Both the position numbers and the translations under genes were made by a program. Shown in pieces: positions 1-7,066 of a DNA stretch of 18,627 nt. Origin of the DNA: Pseudomonadota bacterium (GTDB lineage: Bacteria > Pseudomonadota > Gammaproteobacteria > Xanthomonadales > Xanthomonadaceae). The DNA is taken from contig JAEWAG010000271.1 of NCBI GenBank assembly GCA_023391775.1, forward strand, positions 1 to 18,627. The letters are read 5' to 3'. The stretch's first letter is position 1. Each line of letters opens with the position of its first letter. The notes beneath the pieces are model-generated. The model did no database searches. It was not told the DNA's origin and saw only the letters and a list, made by a program, of their open reading frames with translations.

Positions 1-24
1 CCCCCCCCCCCCCCCCCCCCCCCC
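1..24. repeat. 24-nt poly-C tract at window start
   Basis: The first 24 bases are all C, followed at once by ordinary GC-rich sequence. A homopolymer this long is uncommon in a bacterial chromosome and sits exactly at the edge of the window. The simplest reading is a contig end with an assembly or tailing artefact. It should not be read as coding, although the frame of the ORF at 51-497 stays open through it. Confidence 0.6.
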
Positions 25-50
25 GCGCCCGCAAGGGCAGGCCGGACCCG

Positions 51-497
51 ATGCCGGCGGCGTCCGACCGCGGTCATGAGGGCCAGAGTCCGGCGCCCGG
101 CACCGGGCGGCCCACCAGCCACCAGGACGTGCAAGGCCGCGCCGGCGGGCGCCAGGATCCGGCACTCAATGCCACCGACGACCGCCAGGAAGAGTTCGGC
201 GCGGGCAGTGAGCACGGCACCGCGGCGCCCCGCGATGCCGATGCCGGCGACTGGCCGCCGGGCGACTGGAATGCGCAAGGCAATGCCAACCGCCATGGCC
301 AGGTCGGCGAAGGCCCGGGACCCGGCGGATACGATGACCGCTCACGCGAAATGCGCGACTTCGGCCCGGGCCCGGAAGGCTCCCGGGGCGAGGCCTGGCG
401 CACCTACGAGCACCATGCCGAGGGCAACCCGGAGCGCGATGGGGACGAGGAAGGAAGTCGGCCCGGGCAGCCTGGACCTGCCCGCGGGAAACCCTGA
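51..497 (+). CDS. hydrophilic low-complexity hypothetical protein, possibly 5'-truncated
   Basis: 148-codon ORF ending in TGA. The protein is very polar and rich in Gly, Pro, Arg, Asp and Glu, with no hydrophobic segment and no recognisable domain, so it would be largely disordered. Codons have high GC at third positions, which fits a real gene, but ORFs in all frames are common at this GC content. No good ribosome binding site precedes the ATG. The same frame has no stop back to the window edge, so this may be the C-terminal part of a longer protein cut by the contig end. The other frames here give much less natural proteins. I do not recognise the family. Confidence 0.4.
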   Translation: MPAASDRGHEGQSPAPGTGRPTSHQDVQGRAGGRQDPALNATDDRQEEFGAGSEHGTAAPRDADAGDWPPGDWNAQGNANRHGQVGEGPGPGGYDDRSREMRDFGPGPEGSRGEAWRTYEHHAEGNPERDGDEEGSRPGQPGPARGKP

Positions 498-541
498 AAC
501 GGCGACCCCACAGCCGTTCCGGCTAAAAGAAGCGAAAAAAA

Positions 542-570
542 GCCGGACCACGACGAGCCTTGCGGGCGTC
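542..570. repeat. dispersed 29-bp repeat, copy 1
   Basis: This 29-mer matches 7394-7422 at 26 of 29 positions; the last 20 bases match at 19 of 20. Read on the minus strand it can fold as GAC-GCC-loop-GGC-TC-GTC, with loop bases CGCAA here and CGAAA in the other copy. Seven T residues follow on the minus strand, so it could act as a terminator for leftward transcripts. It starts 45 nt after the stop of the ORF at 51-497. Confidence 0.5.
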
Positions 571-602
571 AATGCGGGCACGGGTGAATTGCACTCCGTG
601 GC

Positions 603-632
603 GGCATCCCGGCACGCCTGGCTGGGGATGCC
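603..632. repeat. inverted repeat GGCATCCC / GGGATGCC
   Basis: Perfect 8-bp arms at 603-610 and 625-632 with a 14-nt loop. There is no T-run on either side, so it is not a classical terminator. It lies in the gene-free stretch downstream of the OmpA-domain gene. Confidence 0.4.
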
Positions 633-646
633 GGGCGCTCCATCCT

Positions 647-668
647 CCGCCCGCGCAGGCGCGGGCGG
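647..668. repeat. 10-bp GC hairpin CCGCCCGCGC / GCGCGGGCGG
   Basis: Arms at 647-656 and 659-668 are perfectly complementary. As RNA or single-stranded DNA this would close as nine pairs around a CAGG loop. It is very stable because all pairs are G-C, but no T-tract follows. Terminator, cruciform or chance in GC-rich DNA are all possible. Confidence 0.4.
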
Positions 669-1044
669 GACCAGCCCAACCGTCGAGGGGAATCGTTCGG
701 TGTGCAGGGGATTGGCGCGCCGGGGGAATCGTCCGGGACGCCATGCACGCTGGTGCGCGTATTTTCCTGAATTACTCAGACAAGTCTGTCAGGCGCCCGC
801 TGACCCTGTCGGGAGATACCTGACATCAATGCAGGACGCACCGTCCCATCAATGGATCAACGACAGGACACGGCCGTAGGATCCGCTGGCAACGCGCGCG
901 ACGGCATGCTGCAGGCCGGCATTATGACGCCCGGAATCCTGAATTGAGAAATGCCGGCGCGCAGGTCGGTACGCCCGCCCGGCGTCGAGCCGGCCGGGTC
1001 CGTGGGAAGGGCGGACAGGCCGCGCGGTACGGCCTGTCTCGCAT

Positions 1045-1821
1045 TCAGGGATGGAGGATGATCTCGACCCGGCGCCGGGAAGGCTCGCGCAATCCGTCGG
1101 CCCCTTCCATCGGCACCACGCGGTCGTCGTTGCCGGTGCGCACTTCGATGATCGCCGGATCGATCCCGGCCAGGCGGAACCACTCGGCCACCCGCGCGGC
1201 ACGCTGCCGCGCCAGCCCCGGATCCTCGCGCAGCACACGGCCGGAAACCGTCCACGGCGTGGTGGCGGCATAGCCGACCACCTCGATCCGGCTGGGCGCG
1301 GTGTCGTAGGCGAACAGCGTGGCGTTCTGCAGGTAGTAGTCCGCCAGCTGGTAGACGGTGAAGTCGTCACCGTAGTCGAACGGGATGTCGAACTGCGTCG
1401 GGCCGTCGCCCTTGACGTACCGCTCGCGTTCCTCGTGCATCGGCCGCACATTGCGCGCCGGCAGGCCGAAGCGCACGCCCGGCGCACCCTGGGCCGGAAG
1501 CACCGCGCGCGGGCAGGCGTCCGGCAGCACCGACACCCGCACCGGGTCCAGCACGATGCCGCCACAGGTATCCTGCGCGGCTTCGCTGATCCGCCCCTCC
1601 ACCAGCACCGCATGGTTCCAGTCCGGCTTGGTCGGCGAACGGGTGATGTCGTAGCGCTGGCCGTCGGCGCGGCTGGTGGCCAGCCAGCAGCCGGACTTGC
1701 GGCCGGCATCGGTGTCCCGGTAGACCGGGCAGGCGATGAACTGGATGTCCGGCGCCGGCGGAGCGGCCGCCGCCAGCAGCGGCGCCAGGCCCAGTGCGAT
1801 CGCGAGGTGACGCACGCGCAT
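1045..1821 (-). CDS. secreted OmpA-domain protein
   Basis: 258-aa protein. It starts with a signal peptide (basic MRVRH, then a Leu/Ala core ending near residue 20), so it should be exported. Residues about 155-258 form an OmpA/MotB-type peptidoglycan-binding domain: beta strand SRIEVVGYA, the helix LARQRAARVAEWFRLAGID, and the closing signature SRRRVEII. The middle part is not recognised. The start is set by a 1-nt overlap with the upstream cytochrome gene (TGATG) and by GGAGG seven bases before the ATG, so the two are probably translationally coupled. It is the last gene of the receptor-cytochrome-OmpA operon and probably sits in the periplasm near the cell wall. Longer in-frame ORFs upstream are only the shadow of the cytochrome gene. 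Confidence 0.85.
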   Translation of the reverse strand: MRVRHLAIALGLAPLLAAAAPPAPDIQFIACPVYRDTDAGRKSGCWLATSRADGQRYDITRSPTKPDWNHAVLVEGRISEAAQDTCGGIVLDPVRVSVLPDACPRAVLPAQGAPGVRFGLPARNVRPMHEERERYVKGDGPTQFDIPFDYGDDFTVYQLADYYLQNATLFAYDTAPSRIEVVGYAATTPWTVSGRVLREDPGLARQRAARVAEWFRLAGIDPAIIEVRTGNDDRVVPMEGADGLREPSRRRVEIILHP

Positions 1822-3335
1822 CACAGCGCCTCCATCAGGTTGACCAGGTCCTGTATCTCCTGCTCGGTGTAGCCGATGTTGTAGCGGCGGTCGTAGTACT
1901 CCACCACTTCGCGCAGGGTCCTGGCCGAACCGTTGGAGAAGTACGGTGCGCGCGCGGCAAGCCCGCGCAGGGTCTGCAGGGTGATCTTGCCCACATCCTC
2001 GCAACGGCCTGTGGTCAGTGCGAAGCCCGGGTCGTGGGTGTAGATCTCCCGCCCGTAGTGCGGGTGCGGCTTGCCGGTGCAGGTGATGCGGAACAGGGGC
2101 AGATGCGGTGCCGGGTCGGCGTAGGGCAGCGTGGTCGTGCCCAGGTCCACCTGGCCCGGGGCCACGTCCATGCCCATCTGGCTCATGTTGTGGCAGAACG
2201 CGCAGCGGTCGCGCACCGGGTTGCCGAAACCGATGCGGGAGTTGATGCCGCTGCTGTCGTTGATCAGGAACATGCGGTCGCGGAAGCTGGCCGCGCCGCG
2301 CGCGACCGACTTGCGCCATTCGCGCTGTTCCGGAGTCAGGCCCGGATCCTCGTCCGCCCTGGCCCAGGCATCGAACTCGCTCCACAGCGGGATGCCCTGG
2401 CTGCCAAGGCGCCCGGCCGGCGAATCGCGCAGCAGGGCCGGCCCGCCCTGGGCGCCACCGGTATCCAGTGCCCCGCCGACCCGGCTGGTCTGCTGGGCCA
2501 CGTAGACGCGCAGCTCGAAATCGTGGATGCGCTCGATGTCGGCCGGCGTGAGCGCCTCGCGGAAACCGAGATGGTGGTGGGCGGCGTCCTGCATCTGCGC
2601 CTGCAGGCTCAGCACCCGGCGGTCCGCCATCAGGTTGCCCGAGGCCGGTCGCCCGGTCTCCGGATCCATCGGCAGGGGCAGGCCCTGCTTGGGATCGAAG
2701 TTGAACCCCATCGCCTCGACGTATTTGAGGTTGGCGACCGGTCGCGGCCGGCGGAACACGGACACGGTCGGCTCGGCCGATGCCAGCCCCCAGGTGCTGC
2801 TGAGGTTGCAGCCGGTCGGGTCACGCTCCACCTCCAGGGTGAAGTCGGGCTCGATCACGCTGCCGTCGTGGTTGCGCGGCGGCCACGGGCGCGGGATCCG
2901 GAACAGGCCGTGCTCCAGCAGCAGCGAGTGCGACTCGGCCTTGTCCTGGGGCAGGTCCGGGCAGTTGCTGCCGTCGTAGGCGGCGAACAGCGGATCGGTA
3001 TGGCCATTGCGGCGCCACTGCTCCTGGATCGAAGCGGTGGACAGGCTCATGCCGTCGGCGGGCTGGTGACAGGTGACGCAGGCGCGCCCGTACTTGCCCA
3101 GCGGCTCGAAGAACGGATGGCCGCGGGTCTCCATCGGCCCGTCGACCAGCAGCACGCGGTGGCTGCCGGCCGGGTTGGCCACGTCCAGCCGGGCCGGGAA
3201 CGGCCGGCCCTCGCCCGGATCCCACCAGTGCCCGGGCGCGACCGCCACCCAGGCGCTGCCAGCCACCAGCAGGCCGGCGATGAACAAGGTGCAGCGCTGC
3301 AGGCGGCGGCTGCGCTTGTCGGACAACGGACCCAT
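1821..3335 (-). CDS. diheme cytochrome c peroxidase / MauG-like protein
   Basis: 504-aa protein. A hydrophobic segment at residues about 16-34 serves as signal peptide or membrane anchor, so the rest is periplasmic. Two c-type haem sites are visible: CVTCH at 86-90 and CAFCH at 378-382. The C-terminus carries the family signature APYFSNGSARTL (463-474), then a helix and EIQDLV. This places it in the di-haem cytochrome c peroxidase/MauG superfamily; members reduce peroxide or oxidise proteins or polymers such as rubber (RoxA). At 504 aa it is longer than a typical bacterial peroxidase (about 330-400), with a large insert between the haems. Substrate unknown. It follows the receptor gene by 69 nt, and GGAAG lies eight bases before the ATG. 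The shared operon suggests oxidation of whatever the receptor imports. Confidence 0.88.
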   Translation of the reverse strand: MGPLSDKRSRRLQRCTLFIAGLLVAGSAWVAVAPGHWWDPGEGRPFPARLDVANPAGSHRVLLVDGPMETRGHPFFEPLGKYGRACVTCHQPADGMSLSTASIQEQWRRNGHTDPLFAAYDGSNCPDLPQDKAESHSLLLEHGLFRIPRPWPPRNHDGSVIEPDFTLEVERDPTGCNLSSTWGLASAEPTVSVFRRPRPVANLKYVEAMGFNFDPKQGLPLPMDPETGRPASGNLMADRRVLSLQAQMQDAAHHHLGFREALTPADIERIHDFELRVYVAQQTSRVGGALDTGGAQGGPALLRDSPAGRLGSQGIPLWSEFDAWARADEDPGLTPEQREWRKSVARGAASFRDRMFLINDSSGINSRIGFGNPVRDRCAFCHNMSQMGMDVAPGQVDLGTTTLPYADPAPHLPLFRITCTGKPHPHYGREIYTHDPGFALTTGRCEDVGKITLQTLRGLAARAPYFSNGSARTLREVVEYYDRRYNIGYTEQEIQDLVNLMEAL

Positions 3336-3404
3336 CGAATTTTCTTCCGTGGACAGGGCCGCGGCGGGGCCGGCCCCCCCACGGCCGGTGGCCTTAGGCG
3401 TCTA

Positions 3405-5525
3405 TCAGTAGAAGTCGTAGCGCACGCTGAGCCCGAAGTGCCGCGGCGCGCCGTACAGGGTACCGCCCAGCGCGGAAGAGGCGTCCATCAGCTGCATCGT
3501 CGAGTAGGTGTCGTCGAAGATGTTGTTGGCGAACACGTCCAGCCGGACCGCGTCGGTGAGACCCACGCTGACCCGCGCGTCGATCACGCTGCGCGAGGAC
3601 ATGCGGGTGCGCTCGGACAGGAACGGGGTCGAGTACGAATCGCTGGCGTAGGTCCACTGCAGGCGCGGGGTGACCAGCTTGCCACCCACCTCGAAGTCGT
3701 GCTCGATGCCGGCGTTGACCGTCCACTCCGGCGAGAACGGCAGCACCTGGCCCTTGCTCACCACCTCGTTGCGGTTGGTGATGGTGTTCTGCAGCGCCGC
3801 GTCCTCGGCGAACTCCGCGTCCAGCCAGCCCACGCCGGCGTTGAGCGAGGTGTTGCCCAGGCGCGCCATCAGCTCCAGCTCGAAGCCCTGGGCCTTGCCG
3901 CTGGCCGCGTTCTGGGTCAGCGGCAGGCCATCGCGCAGGCTCGCCAGCTGCATGTCGCGGTAGTCGGAGCTGAAGACCGTGGCGTTGACCCGCAGGCGGC
4001 GGTCGAACAGGGTCGATTTGACGCCCGCCTCGTACACGTAGTTCGTCTCCGGCCCGAACTCCGGCGAGTTCAGCGGCAGGTTGCCGCCACCGGCCTTGTA
4101 GCCCTTGGACGCGGAGGCGTACAGCATCACGTCGTCGGCCAGGTGGTAGTTGTAGGCCAGCTTGCCGGTGGTCTCGGCGGTCTGCATGGTCGTGCTGCCG
4201 ACGCCGCCGGCGCTGGCCAGGCGGTCGTAGGTCTGGCGGTCCCAGCTGCGACGCACGCCGGCGACCACTTCGCTGCGCTCGCCGACCCGGGCGTTGGCCT
4301 GGCCGAACAGCGACTTGGAGTTGTTGTGCACCAGGGTGGTGATGGTCGAGGTCGAGCCGACGAAGTCCTTGGTGTTGTTGTTGTCGCGCAGGACATCGGC
4401 CGGGATCTCCTCCTCCATCAGGAACGCACCGACCACCCAGTCCACCGGGCCGTCGCTGGTCTTGATCAGGTTGATCTCGTGCACGTCGGTGTTGAAGGTT
4501 GTCTTGGTGTAGCCCACCCGGCCCGGGCCGGGACGCGGCAGCGCCGTGTCGGTGCGGTCGCCGTCGGCCTGGTCGATGTTGCTGCCCTTCTGCCAGCTGC
4601 TGATCCAGCGCAGGTCCAGGGTGCTGTCGATGGCCCAGTTGGCCTCCACCGAAGTGCGGTAGCCATGCTGGCGCATGTAGGAACTGGCGTCCTCCTGGAT
4701 CACGAACGGGTTGCTGGACACGGTGTCGTTCCAGCGCTTGACCGCGTTGTTGTCGTTGTCGCTGTCGAAGTACTCGCCGCGCAGGTTGACGCGCAGGCGC
4801 TCGTCGTCGGTCTTCAGCGCCAGGTTGATGCGGGCGGCCGAGTAGTCGACGTTGCCCGGTTCGCTGGAGCTGCTGCCGATGTTGCGGGTGAAGCTATCGC
4901 GCTGCTCGCGCACAGCGGCGATACGGAAGGCGACGTTGTCGTTGACGCCCACGTTCAGCGCGCCGGTGGACTTGGCCCAGCCGTAGTCGCCCACGCCCTG
5001 CTCGAAGTAGCCGAACACACCTTCGTGCTCGGGATTGGGCGTGCGCACGTAGATCGCGCCGCCGGTGGAGGTCTGGCCGGTCAGCGTGCCCTGCGGACCA
5101 CGCAGCACTTCCACGCTCTCCAGGTCGTAGAAGCTCTGCCCGATGAACTGCTCGTGCGGGATGATCTGGCCGTCGATGTAGTACGCCACGCCCGGGCTGG
5201 ACGTGGGAGCGGTCTGGGCGATGCCGACGCCGCGCACGTTCACGTAGACGGCGCGGTTGACCTGGGTGATGGAGATCGACGGCGAGAAGGCCTGCATGTC
5301 GTGCAGGTTGCGCACGCCGCGCTTGTTCAGGTCCTCGGCGCTCAGTACCGTGGCCGCGATCGGCACCTCCTGCACGCTTTGCGTACGCCGTTCGGCGGTG
5401 ACATGCACCTCGTCCAGCGTCTTGGGCGCATCGGACGCCCCTTCGGCGAAAGCGAGCTGGGTGCCCGCGAGATAGGCGACGGTTGCCACCGCAAGCATGG
5501 AACGACGATTGAACCGGTTATGCAT
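3405..5525 (-). CDS. TonB-dependent outer-membrane receptor
   Basis: 706-aa outer-membrane receptor. Signal peptide at residues 1-27, ending AFA. The TonB-box region is near TLDEVHVTAERR (37-48), followed by the plug domain with VPIAATVLSAEDL, YYIDG and the plug end VEVLRGPQGTLTG (138-150). The beta-barrel fills the remainder and ends in aromatic residues (VRYDFY), as expected for BAM-assembled barrels. Energised by TonB-ExbBD, such proteins import siderophores, vitamin B12, glycans or other bulky ligands; the ligand here cannot be told. The barrel resembles iron-complex receptors of Xanthomonads or Sphingomonads in general style. The start at 5525 is preferred over an ATG/GTG 12 codons upstream because GGAGGGGG lies just before it and the signal peptide begins there. 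First gene of the operon with the cytochrome and OmpA-domain genes. Confidence 0.93.
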   Translation of the reverse strand: MHNRFNRRSMLAVATVAYLAGTQLAFAEGASDAPKTLDEVHVTAERRTQSVQEVPIAATVLSAEDLNKRGVRNLHDMQAFSPSISITQVNRAVYVNVRGVGIAQTAPTSSPGVAYYIDGQIIPHEQFIGQSFYDLESVEVLRGPQGTLTGQTSTGGAIYVRTPNPEHEGVFGYFEQGVGDYGWAKSTGALNVGVNDNVAFRIAAVREQRDSFTRNIGSSSSEPGNVDYSAARINLALKTDDERLRVNLRGEYFDSDNDNNAVKRWNDTVSSNPFVIQEDASSYMRQHGYRTSVEANWAIDSTLDLRWISSWQKGSNIDQADGDRTDTALPRPGPGRVGYTKTTFNTDVHEINLIKTSDGPVDWVVGAFLMEEEIPADVLRDNNNTKDFVGSTSTITTLVHNNSKSLFGQANARVGERSEVVAGVRRSWDRQTYDRLASAGGVGSTTMQTAETTGKLAYNYHLADDVMLYASASKGYKAGGGNLPLNSPEFGPETNYVYEAGVKSTLFDRRLRVNATVFSSDYRDMQLASLRDGLPLTQNAASGKAQGFELELMARLGNTSLNAGVGWLDAEFAEDAALQNTITNRNEVVSKGQVLPFSPEWTVNAGIEHDFEVGGKLVTPRLQWTYASDSYSTPFLSERTRMSSRSVIDARVSVGLTDAVRLDVFANNIFDDTYSTMQLMDASSALGGTLYGAPRHFGLSVRYDFY

Positions 5526-5571
5526 GTCCCCCTCCAATAGATGCGTACGCACCCGGACCACCCCGGGTAAA

Positions 5572-5607
5572 GTTATGCTCCATAACTTGTTTATTACGAG
5601 TCATAAC
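5572..5607 (-). promoter_or_regulatory. tandem palindromic operator upstream of the receptor operon
   Basis: A perfect palindrome GTTATG-CTC-CATAAC (5572-5586) is followed by a second, imperfect one ATTACG-AGT-CATAAC (5593-5607). Their centres are 21 bp apart, two helical turns, so two dimers could bind on the same DNA face. They lie 47-82 bp before the receptor start codon, where a promoter would be, and include the AT-rich bases TAATAA (a possible -10) on the minus strand. A dimeric repressor or activator of TetR, MarR or similar type is the natural reading. No regulator gene is adjacent. Confidence 0.6.
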
Positions 5608-5866
5608 ATTCGGTAAAGCTGCGGTGCAGCAACCGCCCTTCCGCGAGGACGGCGACGAGGCCTGGCGGGGACTGGGAATGGGCCGGAGTACGGCCAGGGA
5701 ACATTCGCGCCGGCCGGATGCGCGGACGCAAAGGCGTGGACACCCGGTGCGGATCAAGGGCGCCGCCGCCCACCTCCGGGATCCGGGGTCCGGGCGGGGA
5801 GGTCGAAAGGAACGAGCCGCCGCGGCGCAGCGCCTGGGCTGCGGCGGCGTGTGGGCACCGCGCGGA
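5608..5866. other. GC-rich intergenic stretch before the element
   Basis: Overlapping ORFs occur on both strands here, but none has a ribosome binding site or a recognisable product, and their proteins are Arg/Pro/Ala-rich as expected from random GC-rich DNA. Composition changes sharply near 5880, where AT-rich sequence starts. I take this stretch as the last chromosomal DNA before the integrated element. Confidence 0.45.
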
Positions 5867-5879
5867 TGGTGGCCCACCA
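5867..5879. repeat. candidate left attachment site (degenerate)
   Basis: TGGTGGCCCACCA here matches the tRNA 3' end TGGTGGGCCCACCA at 17959-17972 except for one missing G. The match stops there: the following bases differ (ACAATC against GGATTC). It is in the expected orientation and exactly at the composition change. Because the motif is a near-palindrome and short, chance is possible. A one-base loss after integration would explain the mismatch. Confidence 0.4.
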
Positions 5880-5943
5880 ACAATCACATGGCAAGTCTAA
5901 CTATCTGATTTATTTCAACTTGGACGAGGCTATCGTCTTGGAT

Positions 5944-5962
5944 TACTCGCTTTCGTACTCAC
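5944..5962 (+). repeat. candidate integrase arm sites, left end
   Basis: TACTCGC (5944-5950) and TACTCAC (5956-5962) form a direct repeat with a 12-bp period and a 5-bp spacer. The pair at 17827-17845 has the same sequence, period and orientation. An inverted near-copy GTGAGTG follows at 5973-5979. Tyrosine recombinases of the P4 and lambda type bind such short arm repeats on each side of the attachment core. Confidence 0.5.
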
Positions 5963-6211
5963 ATTCGCTGGAGTGAGTGGGCCTTCGGCCCGCCCACGAG
6001 CTCGTTCCGGTCTTGGCGACCAAGAGCCCTACAAGGAAGACAACCGCGTATGCGGCCAGGTACTCAAGTGCGGTTTGCTGGGGAGGTTCACGACATCTCC
6101 TGTTCTGGGGGTCGGATTGCCCGACCCGGAGGCGAGGGCGGCTTGCCCTCACTGTCGTGTTATGGGTTTGAAATTTCGTCGAGTACGGACCAGGCGCGTG
6201 CCCGCATCGAT
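5963..6211. other. non-coding left end of the element with stem-loops
   Basis: No CDS is supported. Three stem-loops are visible: GGGCC-TTC-GGCCC (5979-5991), GGGTCGG-ATTGC-CCGACCC (6109-6127, perfect 7-bp stem) and GAGGGC-GGCTT-GCCCTC (6134-6150). The latter two lie downstream of the minus-strand HTH gene ending at 6212 and may end its transcript, although neither has a clear T-run. Confidence 0.4.
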
Positions 6212-6460
6212 CTATGGCCGACGCACCGCGTCCGCCCACTCGTCAACTTCCGACTTCTTCCACGACCGGGTAACCGGGTTCTGCTTGGGGAAGTCCGGTC
6301 TACACGCCACCCTTTCCAGGAACCCCCTGCGGTTCGGCTGGCCCTTCGGCGTAACCATCCCCAGATACACAGCACAGGCGTCCGCGTTGAGCCAGCGGTC
6401 GCCCCGTATCAGCGCTGCAAGGGTCGCCAGCAATGGGCCATTTCCGGGAGCATCGGTCAT
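6212..6460 (-). CDS. small excisionase-like HTH protein (AlpA type)
   Basis: 82-aa protein. After a short N-terminal helix it shows the AlpA/excisionase winged-helix pattern: WLNADACAVYLGM as the first helices, then CRPDFPKQNPVTRSWKKSEV, where the Pro-rich loop and Trp lead into the final helix EVDEWADAV. Such proteins bind DNA as recombination directionality factors or transcription activators of island integrases. It is nearest the left end of the element and points outward, as expected for a factor that helps excision. The ribosome binding site is weak (GAG five bases before the ATG). A seven-codon upstream reading frame ends in a TGA that overlaps this ATG (ATGA), which may couple translation. 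Unlike the other left-block genes it lies on the minus strand. Confidence 0.72.
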   Translation of the reverse strand: MTDAPGNGPLLATLAALIRGDRWLNADACAVYLGMVTPKGQPNRRGFLERVACRPDFPKQNPVTRSWKKSEVDEWADAVRRP

Positions 6461-6488
6461 CGGAACTCGCGTTCCATGTGCGTTCTCG

Positions 6489-6531
6489 CGCAGTCTAAAG
6501 GGGGGGGCTCGGGCACATTAACCGCAGTCTA
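6489..6531. repeat. 9-bp direct repeat CGCAGTCTA
   Basis: Exact copies at 6489-6497 and 6523-6531 are 34 bp apart and flank an eight-G run (6500-6507). They lie directly upstream of the minus-strand HTH gene, in the place of its promoter. They could be operator sites for one of the island regulators. Confidence 0.4.
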
Positions 6532-6540
6532 GAAGGGTCT

Positions 6541-7066
6541 GCCGCCTGCGGGCGCCGCCGCCCCTACCCGATCGAGGCGTGCCGCGGCCTGTTCGCGAGC
6601 ACCTGGGCTACCTCGCGCCGCAGACGGGCCTCGTGGCGGGCTGCCCACAGCTCACACCCGCTGCGGCCAATCCGCCCAATTAGGAGGGATCCCCCCGGCC
6701 ACGTTGAGCCCAATAGGTCGGCGCCCGGAAAGCCGTTACGCTGGGGCCTCCCTTCCCGACCGAGAGACGATGGAAGCACACCGGATAGCACCACGGCAGT
6801 CACCTGGCTGTCACCCGATGAGGTGTTCGAGCTCACAGCACGCAGGCTGGACGGCGCCGCGCGCTCGTAACGATGGGGGTTCCCTTCCGTCCCAATGCGG
6901 TCGGACGCCCTTGGTGGAGCGGTCTGCTGTCCTGACGAAGCTCTATCCGAAGCCATCGAAGAAGCGCGCCATGCAGGACTGGTCAGCTTTGGAGGCCGCC
7001 AGGGACCGCGCCAGACGCTAGGACTCTCAGGCGCCGCCAACTCCACCTATCTGTCAACGAGTACCC
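6541..7066. other. stretch with no secure gene; possible broken plus-strand ORF
   Basis: A perfect AGGAGGG lies at 6682-6688, but no start codon sits at a good distance. In the frame of 6895, the sequence before TAA (6868-6870) reads as a natural protein piece ending TWLSPDEVFELTARRLDGAA, and the same frame stays open after it up to 7128 (ALSEAIEEARHAGLV). No start codon serves the first part in that frame; an ATG at 6770 with a nearby GAG is one base out of phase. This fits a small gene broken by a frameshift and a stop, or coincidence. The frame 6704-7021 gives a less natural product. Confidence 0.3.

Larger units (their letters stand above)
498..1044. other. gene-free stretch with strong hairpins
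   Basis: No convincing CDS lies between the hydrophilic ORF and the OmpA-domain gene that ends at 1045. ORFs in this stretch are short, compositionally odd and lack ribosome binding sites. The stretch contains a dispersed repeat (542-570), two hairpins (603-632 and 647-668) and a small inverted repeat CAGAC-AA-GTCTG (777-788). It is downstream of the minus-strand operon, so some of these structures may end its transcript. Confidence 0.5.

Noticed and set aside
513..540. Rho-independent terminator for the ORF at 51-497 (AGCCG-TTC-CGGCT)
   Set aside because: The hairpin is followed by A-rich, not T-rich, sequence on the plus strand, so it does not fit a terminator for that ORF.
849..1709. Minus-strand ORF of 286 codons overlapping the OmpA-domain gene
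   Set aside because: Out-of-frame shadow of the OmpA-domain gene, rich in Arg, Pro, Cys and Ser with no recognisable motif.
1821..3335. Rubber oxygenase (RoxA-type) identity for the cytochrome
   Set aside because: RoxA is also a diheme c-type protein from a Xanthomonas-like strain, but it is considerably longer and I cannot confirm its specific motifs here. A general MauG/peroxidase call is safer.
3360..3392. GC-rich complementary stretch between receptor and cytochrome genes as a terminator
   Set aside because: There is no T-run and the pairing is irregular; the short gap and common direction point to one operon.
1794..5540. Very long plus-strand ORF (1248 codons) opposite the cytochrome and receptor genes
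   Set aside because: It is an antisense shadow caused by high GC. The minus-strand genes have signal peptides, haem motifs and a TonB plug, and the plus-strand product is a Val/Gly/Ala/Arg repeat-like sequence without a domain.
5608..5908. ORFs on both strands upstream of the receptor as a divergent regulator gene
   Set aside because: None has an HTH motif, a ribosome binding site or natural amino acid composition.
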